Below are positions 1-7,711 of a stretch of 47,368 bases of DNA, in pieces; the stretch's first letter is position 1, and the number at the start of each line of letters is the position of its first letter. The notes beneath the pieces were generated by a model, which made no database searches, had not been told where the DNA came from, and saw nothing but the letters and a program-made list of their open reading frames with translations. Both the position numbers and the translations under genes were made by a program. Where the stretch lies: NCBI GenBank assembly GCA_022827055.1, contig JAJDTR010000060.1, positions 1-47,368 of the forward strand. The letters run 5' to 3'. Source of the stretch: Candidatus Poribacteria bacterium (lineage in GTDB: Bacteria; Poribacteria; WGA-4E; JAJDTR01).

Positions 1-70
1 AGGACTTACGTAGCACCATCAGGTCGGGAATCGGAGTTCCCTCGTACAAGAGTCGCGACCTGGAGATCGC

Positions 71-108
71 GGGATCTCTATCGCACTCGCTATCCGCTCG
101 TTTGATCC
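71..108 (-). repeat. 36-bp dispersed element (GATAGAGATCCC type)
   Basis: On the minus strand it reads like GATCAAGCGAGTGGATAGCG followed by GATAGAGATCCC. It is one of about a dozen copies in the window, all outside supported genes. Confidence 0.7.
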
Positions 109-252
109 TACAGAAGACGCAATTTCTGACAACGCGGAGTATATTATCAGGGCACAAATAGGATCGTCCAAGTCGTCGTAAGGCGGGAAAAGGGATTTCT
201 ATAGGATCTCTCTTGCGTGGGATCTTCTATCGCAAGGGAACTCTATCGCCCT

Positions 253-289
253 GGGATCTCTATCGCGCTCGTTATTCACTCACTTGATC
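253..289 (-). repeat. 36-bp dispersed element (GATAGAGATCCC type)
   Basis: Another copy of the intergenic element, inside leader cassette copy 1. It lies 129 bp before the first WD40 start codon. Confidence 0.7.
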
Positions 290-315
290 TATCCGTTCGG
301 TTGATCGTAAACATT

Positions 316-332
316 GCACTCCTCTGGAGTGC
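316..332 (-). repeat. RGA-loop hairpin element
   Basis: Minus strand reads GCACTCC-AGA-GGAGTGC, a perfect 7-bp stem with a 3-base loop, followed by AATGT. It belongs to the covarying hairpin family described in the findings. Confidence 0.75.
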
Positions 333-366
333 TAGTTTTCTGTACCGTCATGTTCTATTGACATTG

Positions 367-381
367 CGCTCCTCTGGAGCG
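367..381 (-). repeat. RGA-loop hairpin element with full flank
   Basis: Minus strand reads CGCTCC-AGA-GGAGCG followed by CAATGTCAATAGAA. Arms differ from those at 316-332 but remain complementary. Confidence 0.75.
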
Positions 382-417
382 ACATTACAACGGGATCGTA
401 GACGTAGGGAATACACT

Positions 418-2544
418 ATGGCGTTTCTATCACAATCGAAGAGAACTTCTCGCTTAATAATACTCAACATTTTTTTTGTTGCCACCCTGATTCTGCATAG
501 TGGTTATGGCCAACAAGACTATACCCGATGGGGCTTGCCCGACGGCGCCAAGATGCGCCTCGGAAAAGGTTGGATATCAGGCTATATTACGTTCACTCCG
601 GACGGAAGCATGTTAGTGGTGCCGTGCGATCCCGGCATTTGGCTTTATGATGTGAAAACAGGTGCTGAAGTCGATCTGCTTGTCGGGCATACGGAGCCGG
701 TTGATTCCGTAGCATTCTCGCCCGATGGATCTACGCTTGCCAGCGGGAGCCGGGACAGAACGGTTCGCTTGTGGGATGTCCTCACATGGAAACCCACCCG
801 CACCCTTGCAGGGCACACAGATAGTATCGACGCCATAGTGTTCTCGCCCGACGGATCTACACTTGCCAGTAAGAGCAGGGACAAGATAATACGGCTGTGG
901 GATGTCCACACCGGTCAACCCTTGCAAACGCTCGAAGGTCTCCAGCTTGGGAGTCGGAACAACAAGGTTCGTCTGTGGGATGCTCATACCGGGGAAACCG
1001 TATTTACTCTTTCTGCTGAATTTCGCCAACATTGGCTAAGTTCGATCGTGTTCTCGCCAGACAGGAAACCGGTTGTCCGTGTCACGGATGTCGTACCATC
1101 TTTTAAGGATGACTTAGATGAGATACAGTACGTCGAGTTTTCCCCCGATGGTTCCACGCTTGTCATTGCGTTGAAAGGTTGGTACACATGGTGGAGTGAC
1201 GAAAGTGAGGTCCAAATTTGGGACACCCGCACCGGCGAGTTTTTATACTACCTTGCAGGTCACTGGAGTGCAAAAAACCACCTGAGAGATATTTATGTCG
1301 CTTTTTCACCTGACGGAGACACACTTGCAAGTGTTGGGAGCAATGATAGTATGGTTCGCCTGTGGAACGCCCGCACCGGCGAACTCCTCGGCAGGCCCGA
1401 GACTTTTGCAAGTGCCGTGTCTTCCATAGCGTTTTCCCCCGATGGGAGCACGCTTGTCTGGAACGAATGGAGTAGAATTCGGTCATGGGATGTGCGCACC
1501 GGCGTGCTTCAATACACGGACCTTGGGAGGCACGCCGGGAATATCTATTCTGTCGCATTCTCGCCCGGTGGAGCCACGCTTGCCAGTGGGGGTGACGACG
1601 GCTCGATTGGATTGTGGGACGTCCGTGCTCGCGAAAACAAGCAGTTGTATTTTGCGCACGGGGGCGGCGTTACGTCTGTGGATTTCTCCCCCGATGGCTC
1701 CATGCTCGCCAGCGGGGGCAGGGACAAAACGGTTCGTCTATGGGATGCCCGCACCGGGGAACACATTCGAGCGATTTCCGGGCAAATGGATGAGTTTATT
1801 ACCGTGGCGTTCTCGCACGACGGAGAAATGCTGGCAGGCGGTAGCAGGGGACGTTATTCTTGGAGTGAAATCCGCGATACCACGATTCGGATTTGGGATG
1901 CCCGTACCGGCGACCATCTGCATACGTTGGAAGGGCATACGAGCGGCGTCTCGTGTCTCGCATTCTTCCCCGGAGTCCCTATTCTCGCCAGCGGGAGTTA
2001 CGACAACACGATTCGGATTTGGGATGCCCGCACCGGTGAAAACATACATACACTTGAGGGACATAAGGATGCTGTCACGTCTGTCGCGTTCTCTGCCGAC
2101 GGAAACACGCTGGTCAGTGGGAGTTGGGACAGCACGATATTGCTGTGGGAGTTCAGGCGCTTTACAACGTGGGGCGATATCAAGCACGCGGCGACTGATG
2201 GCACGATGCAGGCATCCGAATTGTCACCGTCAGCGACGGCATTTATACCGGTGAGTACGGCGCTTCTGCCAAATTACCCGAATCCTTTTAATCCCGAGAC
2301 GTGGATACCCTATCAGTTGAAGACATCGGCGGAAGTAACATTGACGATTTATGACACGAATGGTGGCAGAGTTCGGACGCTGGAAGTGGGACACCGACCT
2401 GCCGGCGTGTACCGCAGCCGCGAGCGCGCGGTGTATTGGGATGGACGCAATGGGCAGGGTGAACTGGTGGCGAACGGCGTCTACTTTTACACGCTGACTG
2501 CGGCGGATTTCACTGCCACGAGGAAAATGCTGGTCGGCAAGTAG
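418..2544 (+). CDS. Secreted WD40 protein 1, degenerate propeller, FlgD/T9SS-like C-terminus
   Basis: 708 aa. A signal peptide (residues 1-31, ending SGYG before QQD) is followed by the family box RWGLPDGAKMRLGKG and then WD40 blades. I count 13 blades instead of the 14 in its relatives. Blade 4 has lost its central strands: LQTLEG runs straight into LQLGSRNNKVRLWD. The next blade lacks its usual RLWD strand. The C-terminal 93 residues, from LLPNYPNPFNPETW, form the FlgD-Ig/T9SS-sorting-like module. Propellers of this kind are protein-binding platforms and nothing indicates catalysis. The open frame extends up to 217, but the start at 418 is chosen because it matches the paralogue at 5367, follows an AGGGA site and begins the signal peptide. 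The blade loss may mean this copy is decaying. Confidence 0.85.
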   Translation: MAFLSQSKRTSRLIILNIFFVATLILHSGYGQQDYTRWGLPDGAKMRLGKGWISGYITFTPDGSMLVVPCDPGIWLYDVKTGAEVDLLVGHTEPVDSVAFSPDGSTLASGSRDRTVRLWDVLTWKPTRTLAGHTDSIDAIVFSPDGSTLASKSRDKIIRLWDVHTGQPLQTLEGLQLGSRNNKVRLWDAHTGETVFTLSAEFRQHWLSSIVFSPDRKPVVRVTDVVPSFKDDLDEIQYVEFSPDGSTLVIALKGWYTWWSDESEVQIWDTRTGEFLYYLAGHWSAKNHLRDIYVAFSPDGDTLASVGSNDSMVRLWNARTGELLGRPETFASAVSSIAFSPDGSTLVWNEWSRIRSWDVRTGVLQYTDLGRHAGNIYSVAFSPGGATLASGGDDGSIGLWDVRARENKQLYFAHGGGVTSVDFSPDGSMLASGGRDKTVRLWDARTGEHIRAISGQMDEFITVAFSHDGEMLAGGSRGRYSWSEIRDTTIRIWDARTGDHLHTLEGHTSGVSCLAFFPGVPILASGSYDNTIRIWDARTGENIHTLEGHKDAVTSVAFSADGNTLVSGSWDSTILLWEFRRFTTWGDIKHAATDGTMQASELSPSATAFIPVSTALLPNYPNPFNPETWIPYQLKTSAEVTLTIYDTNGGRVRTLEVGHRPAGVYRSRERAVYWDGRNGQGELVANGVYFYTLTAADFTATRKMLVGK

Positions 2545-2671
2545 AATAGGATTCATGAATCCCGTGCCCCGAGTACATCTGTAGGGTGGGATGAAACGCA
2601 CGAAGAGTGCGCGATCGCCCCCTTAATCCGTAACCCCGTACGACTCAAATCGAAACTGGGAGAGTTACCCG

Positions 2672-4927
2672 ATGAACAAACCTCGGATTCTCATTCTCAA
2701 TTCTTTGTTCATTGCCACTCTGTCTCTGCCGGCTGGTTTCGCCCAAGACTACAACCGATGGAACTTGCCCGAAGGCGCAAAAGTGCGCCTCGGTAAAGGT
2801 GAGATCACCGGCAATATCGCTTATTCACCGGATGGTCGGCGGCTAGCAGTCGCGACTGACATCGGGATTTGGCTGTATGATGCGAGCACCTACACCGAGG
2901 TGAACCTGATCGCAAGGCATTCTCGAGTGGCATATTCCGTGGCGTTCTCGCGCGATAGCTCCATGCTTGCTGTTGGGTATTACGATACATTTCGTTTGTG
3001 GGATGCACGTAACGGGAAACACCTACGGACACTTGAAGGGCATGTCGGAGGTGTTGATTGTGTAGCATTTTCCCCTGACGGCTTCACGCTTGCCAGTGGA
3101 GCTTGGGACAGAACAATTCGACTGTGGGATACCCGCACGGGGGAGGGATTGCACACCCTCACCGGGCATGAAGATAGGGTGAAGTCCGTGGCGTTTTCAC
3201 CCGACGGCTTCACGCTTGCCAGCGGGGCATCAGACGGCAGCGTCCGTGTATGGGATGTGCGAACCGGGGTAGCCATTCAAACGCTGCAAGACGAACCGGG
3301 TCGGGTGCGTTTTGTAGTAGCGTTCTCCCCGGATGGACATACACTCGCGGGCGGACGGTCAGGTTCGCACGACAGGATTGAGTTGTGGAATACCCGCACC
3401 TGGGAACATATGCAGACCCTTGAGGGGCATAGGGCGACGGTCCGTTCCGTAGCGTTCTCACCTGACGGAGATATGCTTGCTACCGGAGGAGAATGGTTTG
3501 ACGACAAGGTTCGACTGTGGGACACGCGCACCTGGAAACAGACGCACACCCTAGTGGGTCATAATCGGGGGGTTGAATCCGTGGCGTTCTCACCCGATGG
3601 CTTTACGCTCGCCAGTGCGAGTGACGATGACACGGTTCGTCTGTGGAACACCCGCACCGGGGAACACCTTCATACACTGGAGGGACATGCAGATTATCCC
3701 GATGCCTTGGTGTACTCGCCCGGTGGACCGACGCTTATTACCGCACGTAGCGACAACACGATTCACCTGTGGGATGCGCACACGGGAAAACACAGGCGCC
3801 CTATTGTGGGAAATATAGGCTGGATCGTCTCCTTTGCGTTGTCCCCGGATGGAATCACGCTTGCCTGTGGGAGCGAGGACCTAATGATTCGTCTGTGGGA
3901 CACCCGCACCGGTGAACGCACGCAGATTCTGAACGGACATAGGGAATGGATCAACACCATTGCTTTCTCTCCTGATGGCGCCTCGCTTGCCAGTGCAGCT
4001 TCGGACAAGACGGTTCGTCTGTGGGATGTGCACACGGGTCAACACCGGCACTTACCCACAGAAGATACGGACCGAATCATCTCTTTAGTGTTTTCCCCTG
4101 ACGGATCCATGATTGCCGGCGGGAGTGATGACGGGAAGATTCCATTTTGGGATGCCCGAACCGGAACTCGGTTGCGTACGCTTGAGGAACATAGAGGTTG
4201 GGTTGCCTCCGTCGTTTTCTCACCCGACGGTTACACGTTTGCCGCTGGGGGCGCGGAGAATTCGATTTATGTGTGGGATGTGCGCACCGGGGAACACCTG
4301 GCGACACTTGCAGGGCACACAGACTCGGTCCGTTCCGTCGCGTTTTCACCCCGCGGTTCTACGCTTGCCAGTGGAAGTCTTGACCGAACCATTCGATTAT
4401 GGGATGTTTCCAGCGGCGAACACTTGCAGACGTTTGAAGGACATACTGGGGGGATTTGGTCCGTAATGTTTTCCCCGGATGGGAACTCGCTCGCCAGCGC
4501 GAGCGATGATAGCACGATGCTGTTATGGGACCTTCGTTGTATGACGACTTGGGGCGAGATAAAACGATTAGAGTTTGTTGGTGGGGCTAGGAAATCGCTG
4601 GAACTTTCATCTTCAGCGGCGCCTCTGACTCCGACAAAAACGGCGTTGCTTGCAAACTACCCGAATCCGTTCAATCCGGAGACGTGGATACCGTATCGGC
4701 TGGGGACGACGGCGGAGGTGGTGTTTACCATTTACGACATGAGAGGACAGGCGGTTCGGACACTGGAAGTGGGACACCAGCCGGCCGGCGCTTATCAGAG
4801 CCGCGAACGCGCGGCGTATTGGGACGGACGCAATCGGCAGGGCGAGTTGGTGGCGAATGGCGTATATTTTTGCACTCTAAGGGCGGGAAATCTTAGTTTC
4901 ACGCGGAAGATATTGGTCGGGAAGTAA
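2672..4927 (+). CDS. Secreted WD40 protein 2, 14 blades, FlgD/T9SS-like C-terminus
   Basis: 751 aa, starting after a GGGAGAG site. The signal peptide is 24 residues (cleavage GFA/QD), then comes the box RWNLPEGAKVRLGKG. Fourteen VAFSPDG-type blades follow, which fits two seven-bladed propellers, and then TTWGEIK, which closes the last blade in every member. The last ~93 residues are the common C-terminal module. The 3' end, coding CTLRAGNLSFTRKILVGK, is almost identical in DNA to the end of the gene at 10023 and unlike the other copies, which points to recombination. It lies 127 bp after gene 1 and is probably a surface or secreted protein-interaction scaffold; the ligand is unknown. Confidence 0.9.
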   Translation: MNKPRILILNSLFIATLSLPAGFAQDYNRWNLPEGAKVRLGKGEITGNIAYSPDGRRLAVATDIGIWLYDASTYTEVNLIARHSRVAYSVAFSRDSSMLAVGYYDTFRLWDARNGKHLRTLEGHVGGVDCVAFSPDGFTLASGAWDRTIRLWDTRTGEGLHTLTGHEDRVKSVAFSPDGFTLASGASDGSVRVWDVRTGVAIQTLQDEPGRVRFVVAFSPDGHTLAGGRSGSHDRIELWNTRTWEHMQTLEGHRATVRSVAFSPDGDMLATGGEWFDDKVRLWDTRTWKQTHTLVGHNRGVESVAFSPDGFTLASASDDDTVRLWNTRTGEHLHTLEGHADYPDALVYSPGGPTLITARSDNTIHLWDAHTGKHRRPIVGNIGWIVSFALSPDGITLACGSEDLMIRLWDTRTGERTQILNGHREWINTIAFSPDGASLASAASDKTVRLWDVHTGQHRHLPTEDTDRIISLVFSPDGSMIAGGSDDGKIPFWDARTGTRLRTLEEHRGWVASVVFSPDGYTFAAGGAENSIYVWDVRTGEHLATLAGHTDSVRSVAFSPRGSTLASGSLDRTIRLWDVSSGEHLQTFEGHTGGIWSVMFSPDGNSLASASDDSTMLLWDLRCMTTWGEIKRLEFVGGARKSLELSSSAAPLTPTKTALLANYPNPFNPETWIPYRLGTTAEVVFTIYDMRGQAVRTLEVGHQPAGAYQSRERAAYWDGRNRQGELVANGVYFCTLRAGNLSFTRKILVGK

Positions 4928-5200
4928 TATCATTACTCTCTATTATCAGGGCACAAATAGGATTGTCCAAGTCGTCGTAAGACGGGAAAAGGGATTTCAA
5001 TAGGATCTCTCTTGCGTGGGATCCTCTATCGAACTCACTACCCGCTCGTTTGATCCTACAGAAGACGCAATTTCTGACAGCGCGGAGTATATTATCAGGG
5101 CACAAATAGGATCGTCCAAGTCGTAGTAAGGCGGGAAAAGGGATTTCTATAGGATCTCTCTTGCATGGGATCTTCTATCGCAAGGGAACTCTATCGCCTT

Positions 5201-5237
5201 GGGATCTCTATCGCGCTCGTTATTCACTCACTTGATC
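5201..5237 (-). repeat. 36-bp dispersed element (GATAGAGATCCC type)
   Basis: Copy inside leader cassette 2, corresponding to 253-289. Confidence 0.7.
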
Positions 5238-5263
5238 TATCCGTTCGGTTGATCGTAAACATT

Positions 5264-5280
5264 GCACTCCTCTGGAGTGC
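5264..5280 (-). repeat. RGA-loop hairpin element
   Basis: Corresponds to 316-332 in cassette copy 1, with the same GCACTCC/GGAGTGC arms. Confidence 0.7.
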
Positions 5281-5314
5281 TAGTTTTCTGTACCGTCATG
5301 TTCTATTGACATTG

Positions 5315-5329
5315 CGCTCCTCTGGAGCG
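5315..5329 (-). repeat. RGA-loop hairpin element
   Basis: Corresponds to 367-381 in cassette copy 1, with the same CGCTCC/GGAGCG arms. Confidence 0.7.
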
Positions 5330-5366
5330 ACACTACAACGGGATCGTAGACGCAGGGGAATACACT

Positions 5367-7682
5367 ATGGCGTTTCTATCACAATCGAAGAAAACTTCTC
5401 GCTTAATAATACTCAACATTTTTTTTGCCACCCTGATTCTGCATAGTGGTTATGGCCAACAAGACTATACCCGATGGGGGTTGCCCGAAGGCGCCAAGAT
5501 GCGAATCGGGAAGGGCGAGATTACCGGCAAGATTGCCTATTCCCCGGACGAAGCCCTGCTCGCCGTCCCAAGTAGCATTGGCGTGTGGCTCTATGACGCG
5601 AACACCGGCGCCGAAATCAATCTACTCACGGGGCATTCAGATGAGGTGGATGCCGTAGCGTTCTCGCCGGATGGATTGACGCTCGCCAGCGCGGGATCGT
5701 CGAGAGACAAGACAGTCCGTCTGTGGGATGCCCTTACCGGGGCACATCTGCTTACACTTGAAGGACATACTAGCAGGGTCGACTCCGTGGCGTTCTCCCC
5801 CGATGGATTGATGCTTGCCAGCGGCGGGGGTTACGGCGACCAGACGGTTCGTCTGTGGGAAGCTCGCACCGGCGAGTTCTTGCGAACGCTGTCCGGACAT
5901 ACGCGGTCGGTCGAATTTGTTCAGTTTTCGCCCGATGGTTCCACACTTGCGAGCGGAGGCGGCTGGGAGGTGAGGACAATACGTCTGTGGAATGTCCACA
6001 ACGGCGAGTTACTGCACGCGCTCAAGGCGAATGCCCGTGAAGTCAGTGTGGTAGCGTTCTCCCCCGACGGTTCAATGCTTGCCAGTGCCAGCAGATCGTC
6101 AGACGACACAATTCGCCTGTGGGATGTCCGCACCGGCGAACTCCTGCGTCCGTTTGAAGAGCGATCGGACGGGGTGAATTCCCTATCGCTCTCGCCCGAT
6201 GGGCTAACCCTTGCAAGTGGCGGTAGAGGCTCAAACAGCCCGGTACGATTGTGGGATGTCCACACCGGGAAACACCTAAAGGCTTTTTATGGGCGTACGG
6301 GCGCTGCTGATTTTATCGTGTTTGCGCCGGATGAGTTGATAATTGTGGGCGGGAGTAGCCGGGACGGAACCGTGCGCTTGTGGAATGCGCGGGCGGGAGA
6401 AGATTTTCGCGCTATTGCAAAGCACACAAAGCCTGTAGAGTCCATCGCATATTCTCCCGATGGTCTTACACTCGCGAGCGCATCGGCGTATAGTGACGAA
6501 ATGGTTCGTCTGTGGGATGTGCTCAGCGGGCAAAACTACCTGAGCTTGGGAGGACATAAAGGAGCAGTCCAGTCGCTCACATTCTCGCCCGATGGCGCCA
6601 CGCTTGCCAGTAGCGGCGGTATTGATCTTACAGCTCGTTTGTGGGATGCGCGTACCGGTGAAAGTTTACATATCCTTTGGGAGTATAGCGGATTCGGAGA
6701 TGTCGATGCCGTGGCTCTCTCACCCGATGGGAGATGGCTTGCCAGTGGGTATGACAGCAGGATTCATTTATGGAATGTCCGCACGGGTGAGAGGTTGAAA
6801 ACTCTTTCGGGGCATTTGGGGAGGGTTTCTACCATCGCGTTCTCGCCCGATGGTTCTGTTCTTGCTAGCGGCGCCCGAGGGAACGACGACGCCGCAGTTC
6901 TGCTCTGGGATCTGCGCACTGCGAATGCCACGCACGCTCTTGTGGGGCACCAATACTCTGTCAAGTCCGTGGCGTTTTCTCCCGATGGACTTACGCTTGC
7001 AAGCGGAGGCGCTGACACGCTTCGTATGTGGGACGTGAACACCGGAGCACGTTTGTGGAGACTTGAAGGACATACCGAATGGATAAGATCCGTGGCGTTT
7101 TCCCCCGATGGGCTCACGCTTGCGAGTGGGAGCGGCGATGGCACGGTTCGTCTATGGCGTTCTGATACAGGTGAACACCTGCGGACAATCGAAGGACATA
7201 TCGGTGGCGTTACTTCCGTAGCGTTTTCCCCCGATGGACTCACGCTTGCAAGCGGGAGTGATGATGGCACGATTTTACTGTGGGACCTGATACGTCCAAC
7301 GACATGGGGCGACGCCAAGCGAGCGTCCGTTACCGATGGGACAAGGCAACTGCCTGAACTCTCACCTTCAGCCGCACCTTTAGCGCCAACACAAACGGCG
7401 CTGCTGCCAAACTACCCGAATCCGTTCAATCCGGAAACGTGGATACCATATCAATTGAAGAAATCAGCAGAAGTAACACTGACGATTTACGATATGAAGG
7501 GGCAAGCGGTTCGGACGCTGGAAGTAGGACACCAACCCGCCGGTGTTTATCAGAGCCGGGATCGTGCAGCTTATTGGGACGGGCGGAATGAGATGGGCGA
7601 GACGGTGGCGAACGGCGTCTACTTCTGCACGCTGACGGCGGGCGAATTCAACGCCACGCGGAAGATGTTAGCCGGGAAATAG
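5367..7682 (+). CDS. Secreted WD40 protein 3, 14 blades, FlgD/T9SS-like C-terminus
   Basis: 771 aa. The signal peptide (residues 1-30, SGYG/QQD) is nearly identical to that of gene 1. The propellers are instead closest to the gene at 10023: both share GEFLRTLSGHTRSVE followed by VQFSPDGSTLASGGGW, and HILWEYSG further on. I count 14 blades, then TTWGDAK and the C-terminal module from LLPNYPNPFNP to MLAGK. It is therefore a chimera of a gene-1 leader and a gene-5-type body. The next gene begins 29 nt after the stop, so genes 3 and 4 are probably co-transcribed. It is likely a secreted or surface binding scaffold. Confidence 0.9.
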   Translation: MAFLSQSKKTSRLIILNIFFATLILHSGYGQQDYTRWGLPEGAKMRIGKGEITGKIAYSPDEALLAVPSSIGVWLYDANTGAEINLLTGHSDEVDAVAFSPDGLTLASAGSSRDKTVRLWDALTGAHLLTLEGHTSRVDSVAFSPDGLMLASGGGYGDQTVRLWEARTGEFLRTLSGHTRSVEFVQFSPDGSTLASGGGWEVRTIRLWNVHNGELLHALKANAREVSVVAFSPDGSMLASASRSSDDTIRLWDVRTGELLRPFEERSDGVNSLSLSPDGLTLASGGRGSNSPVRLWDVHTGKHLKAFYGRTGAADFIVFAPDELIIVGGSSRDGTVRLWNARAGEDFRAIAKHTKPVESIAYSPDGLTLASASAYSDEMVRLWDVLSGQNYLSLGGHKGAVQSLTFSPDGATLASSGGIDLTARLWDARTGESLHILWEYSGFGDVDAVALSPDGRWLASGYDSRIHLWNVRTGERLKTLSGHLGRVSTIAFSPDGSVLASGARGNDDAAVLLWDLRTANATHALVGHQYSVKSVAFSPDGLTLASGGADTLRMWDVNTGARLWRLEGHTEWIRSVAFSPDGLTLASGSGDGTVRLWRSDTGEHLRTIEGHIGGVTSVAFSPDGLTLASGSDDGTILLWDLIRPTTWGDAKRASVTDGTRQLPELSPSAAPLAPTQTALLPNYPNPFNPETWIPYQLKKSAEVTLTIYDMKGQAVRTLEVGHQPAGVYQSRDRAAYWDGRNEMGETVANGVYFCTLTAGEFNATRKMLAGK

Positions 7683-7697
7683 GATTTACAGGTGGGT

Positions 7698-7703
7698 AAG
7701 GAG
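7698..7703 (+). promoter_or_regulatory. Strong ribosome-binding site for WD40 gene 4
   Basis: AAGGAG lies 8 nt before the ATG at 7712, within the 29-nt gap after gene 3. This supports the chosen start and independent translation within an operon. Confidence 0.75.
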
Positions 7704-7711
7704 ATTAGACG

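Larger units (their letters stand above)
1..417. other. Repeat-rich leader region before the first WD40 gene
   Basis: No gene supported. Positions 1-70 show nothing recognisable. Positions 71-417 are the first copy of a duplicated leader. They contain two copies of the GATAGAGATCCC-type repeat (71-108 and 253-289) and two RGA hairpins (316-332 and 367-381). The frame stays open upstream of the gene start at 418, but the translation is only the repeat and hairpins read through, so I do not count it as coding. Confidence 0.6.
71..557 (+). repeat. Leader/signal-peptide cassette, copy 1
   Basis: This is a near-identical direct repeat of 5018-5503, with scattered mismatches and one 3-base indel that removes a codon in the signal peptide. 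It covers the intergenic leader plus the first roughly 45 codons of the WD40 gene at 418. Beyond it the two genes are only related as family members. Confidence 0.85.
4928..5366. other. Duplicated leader region before WD40 gene 3
   Basis: No gene supported. Positions 4941-5021 and 5090-5170 are two copies of the same ~81-bp sequence starting TATTATCAGGGCACAAATAG, about 149 bp apart. A third copy is at 142-222. The second copy runs on into leader cassette copy 2. The stretch also holds a GATAGAGATCCC element (5201-5237) and RGA hairpins at 5264-5280 and 5315-5329. Confidence 0.8.
5018..5503 (+). repeat. Leader/signal-peptide cassette, copy 2
   Basis: Counterpart of 71-557 (offset about 4948). 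It includes the same hairpins, the same ribosome-binding region (GGGGAATACACT before ATG) and the same signal peptide with one codon fewer. Confidence 0.85.

Noticed and set aside
1..10. AGGACTTACG at the window start as a second end of the IS at 39586
   Set aside because: Only ten bases match and the sequence then differs. It could be a remnant, but it is too short to support.
217..417. N-terminal extension of WD40 gene 1 (and the parallel frame at 5165-5446)
   Set aside because: The extension translates the dispersed repeat and hairpins. The real signal peptide and ribosome-binding site are at 418 and 5367, and in copy 2 the extension is out of frame with the gene.
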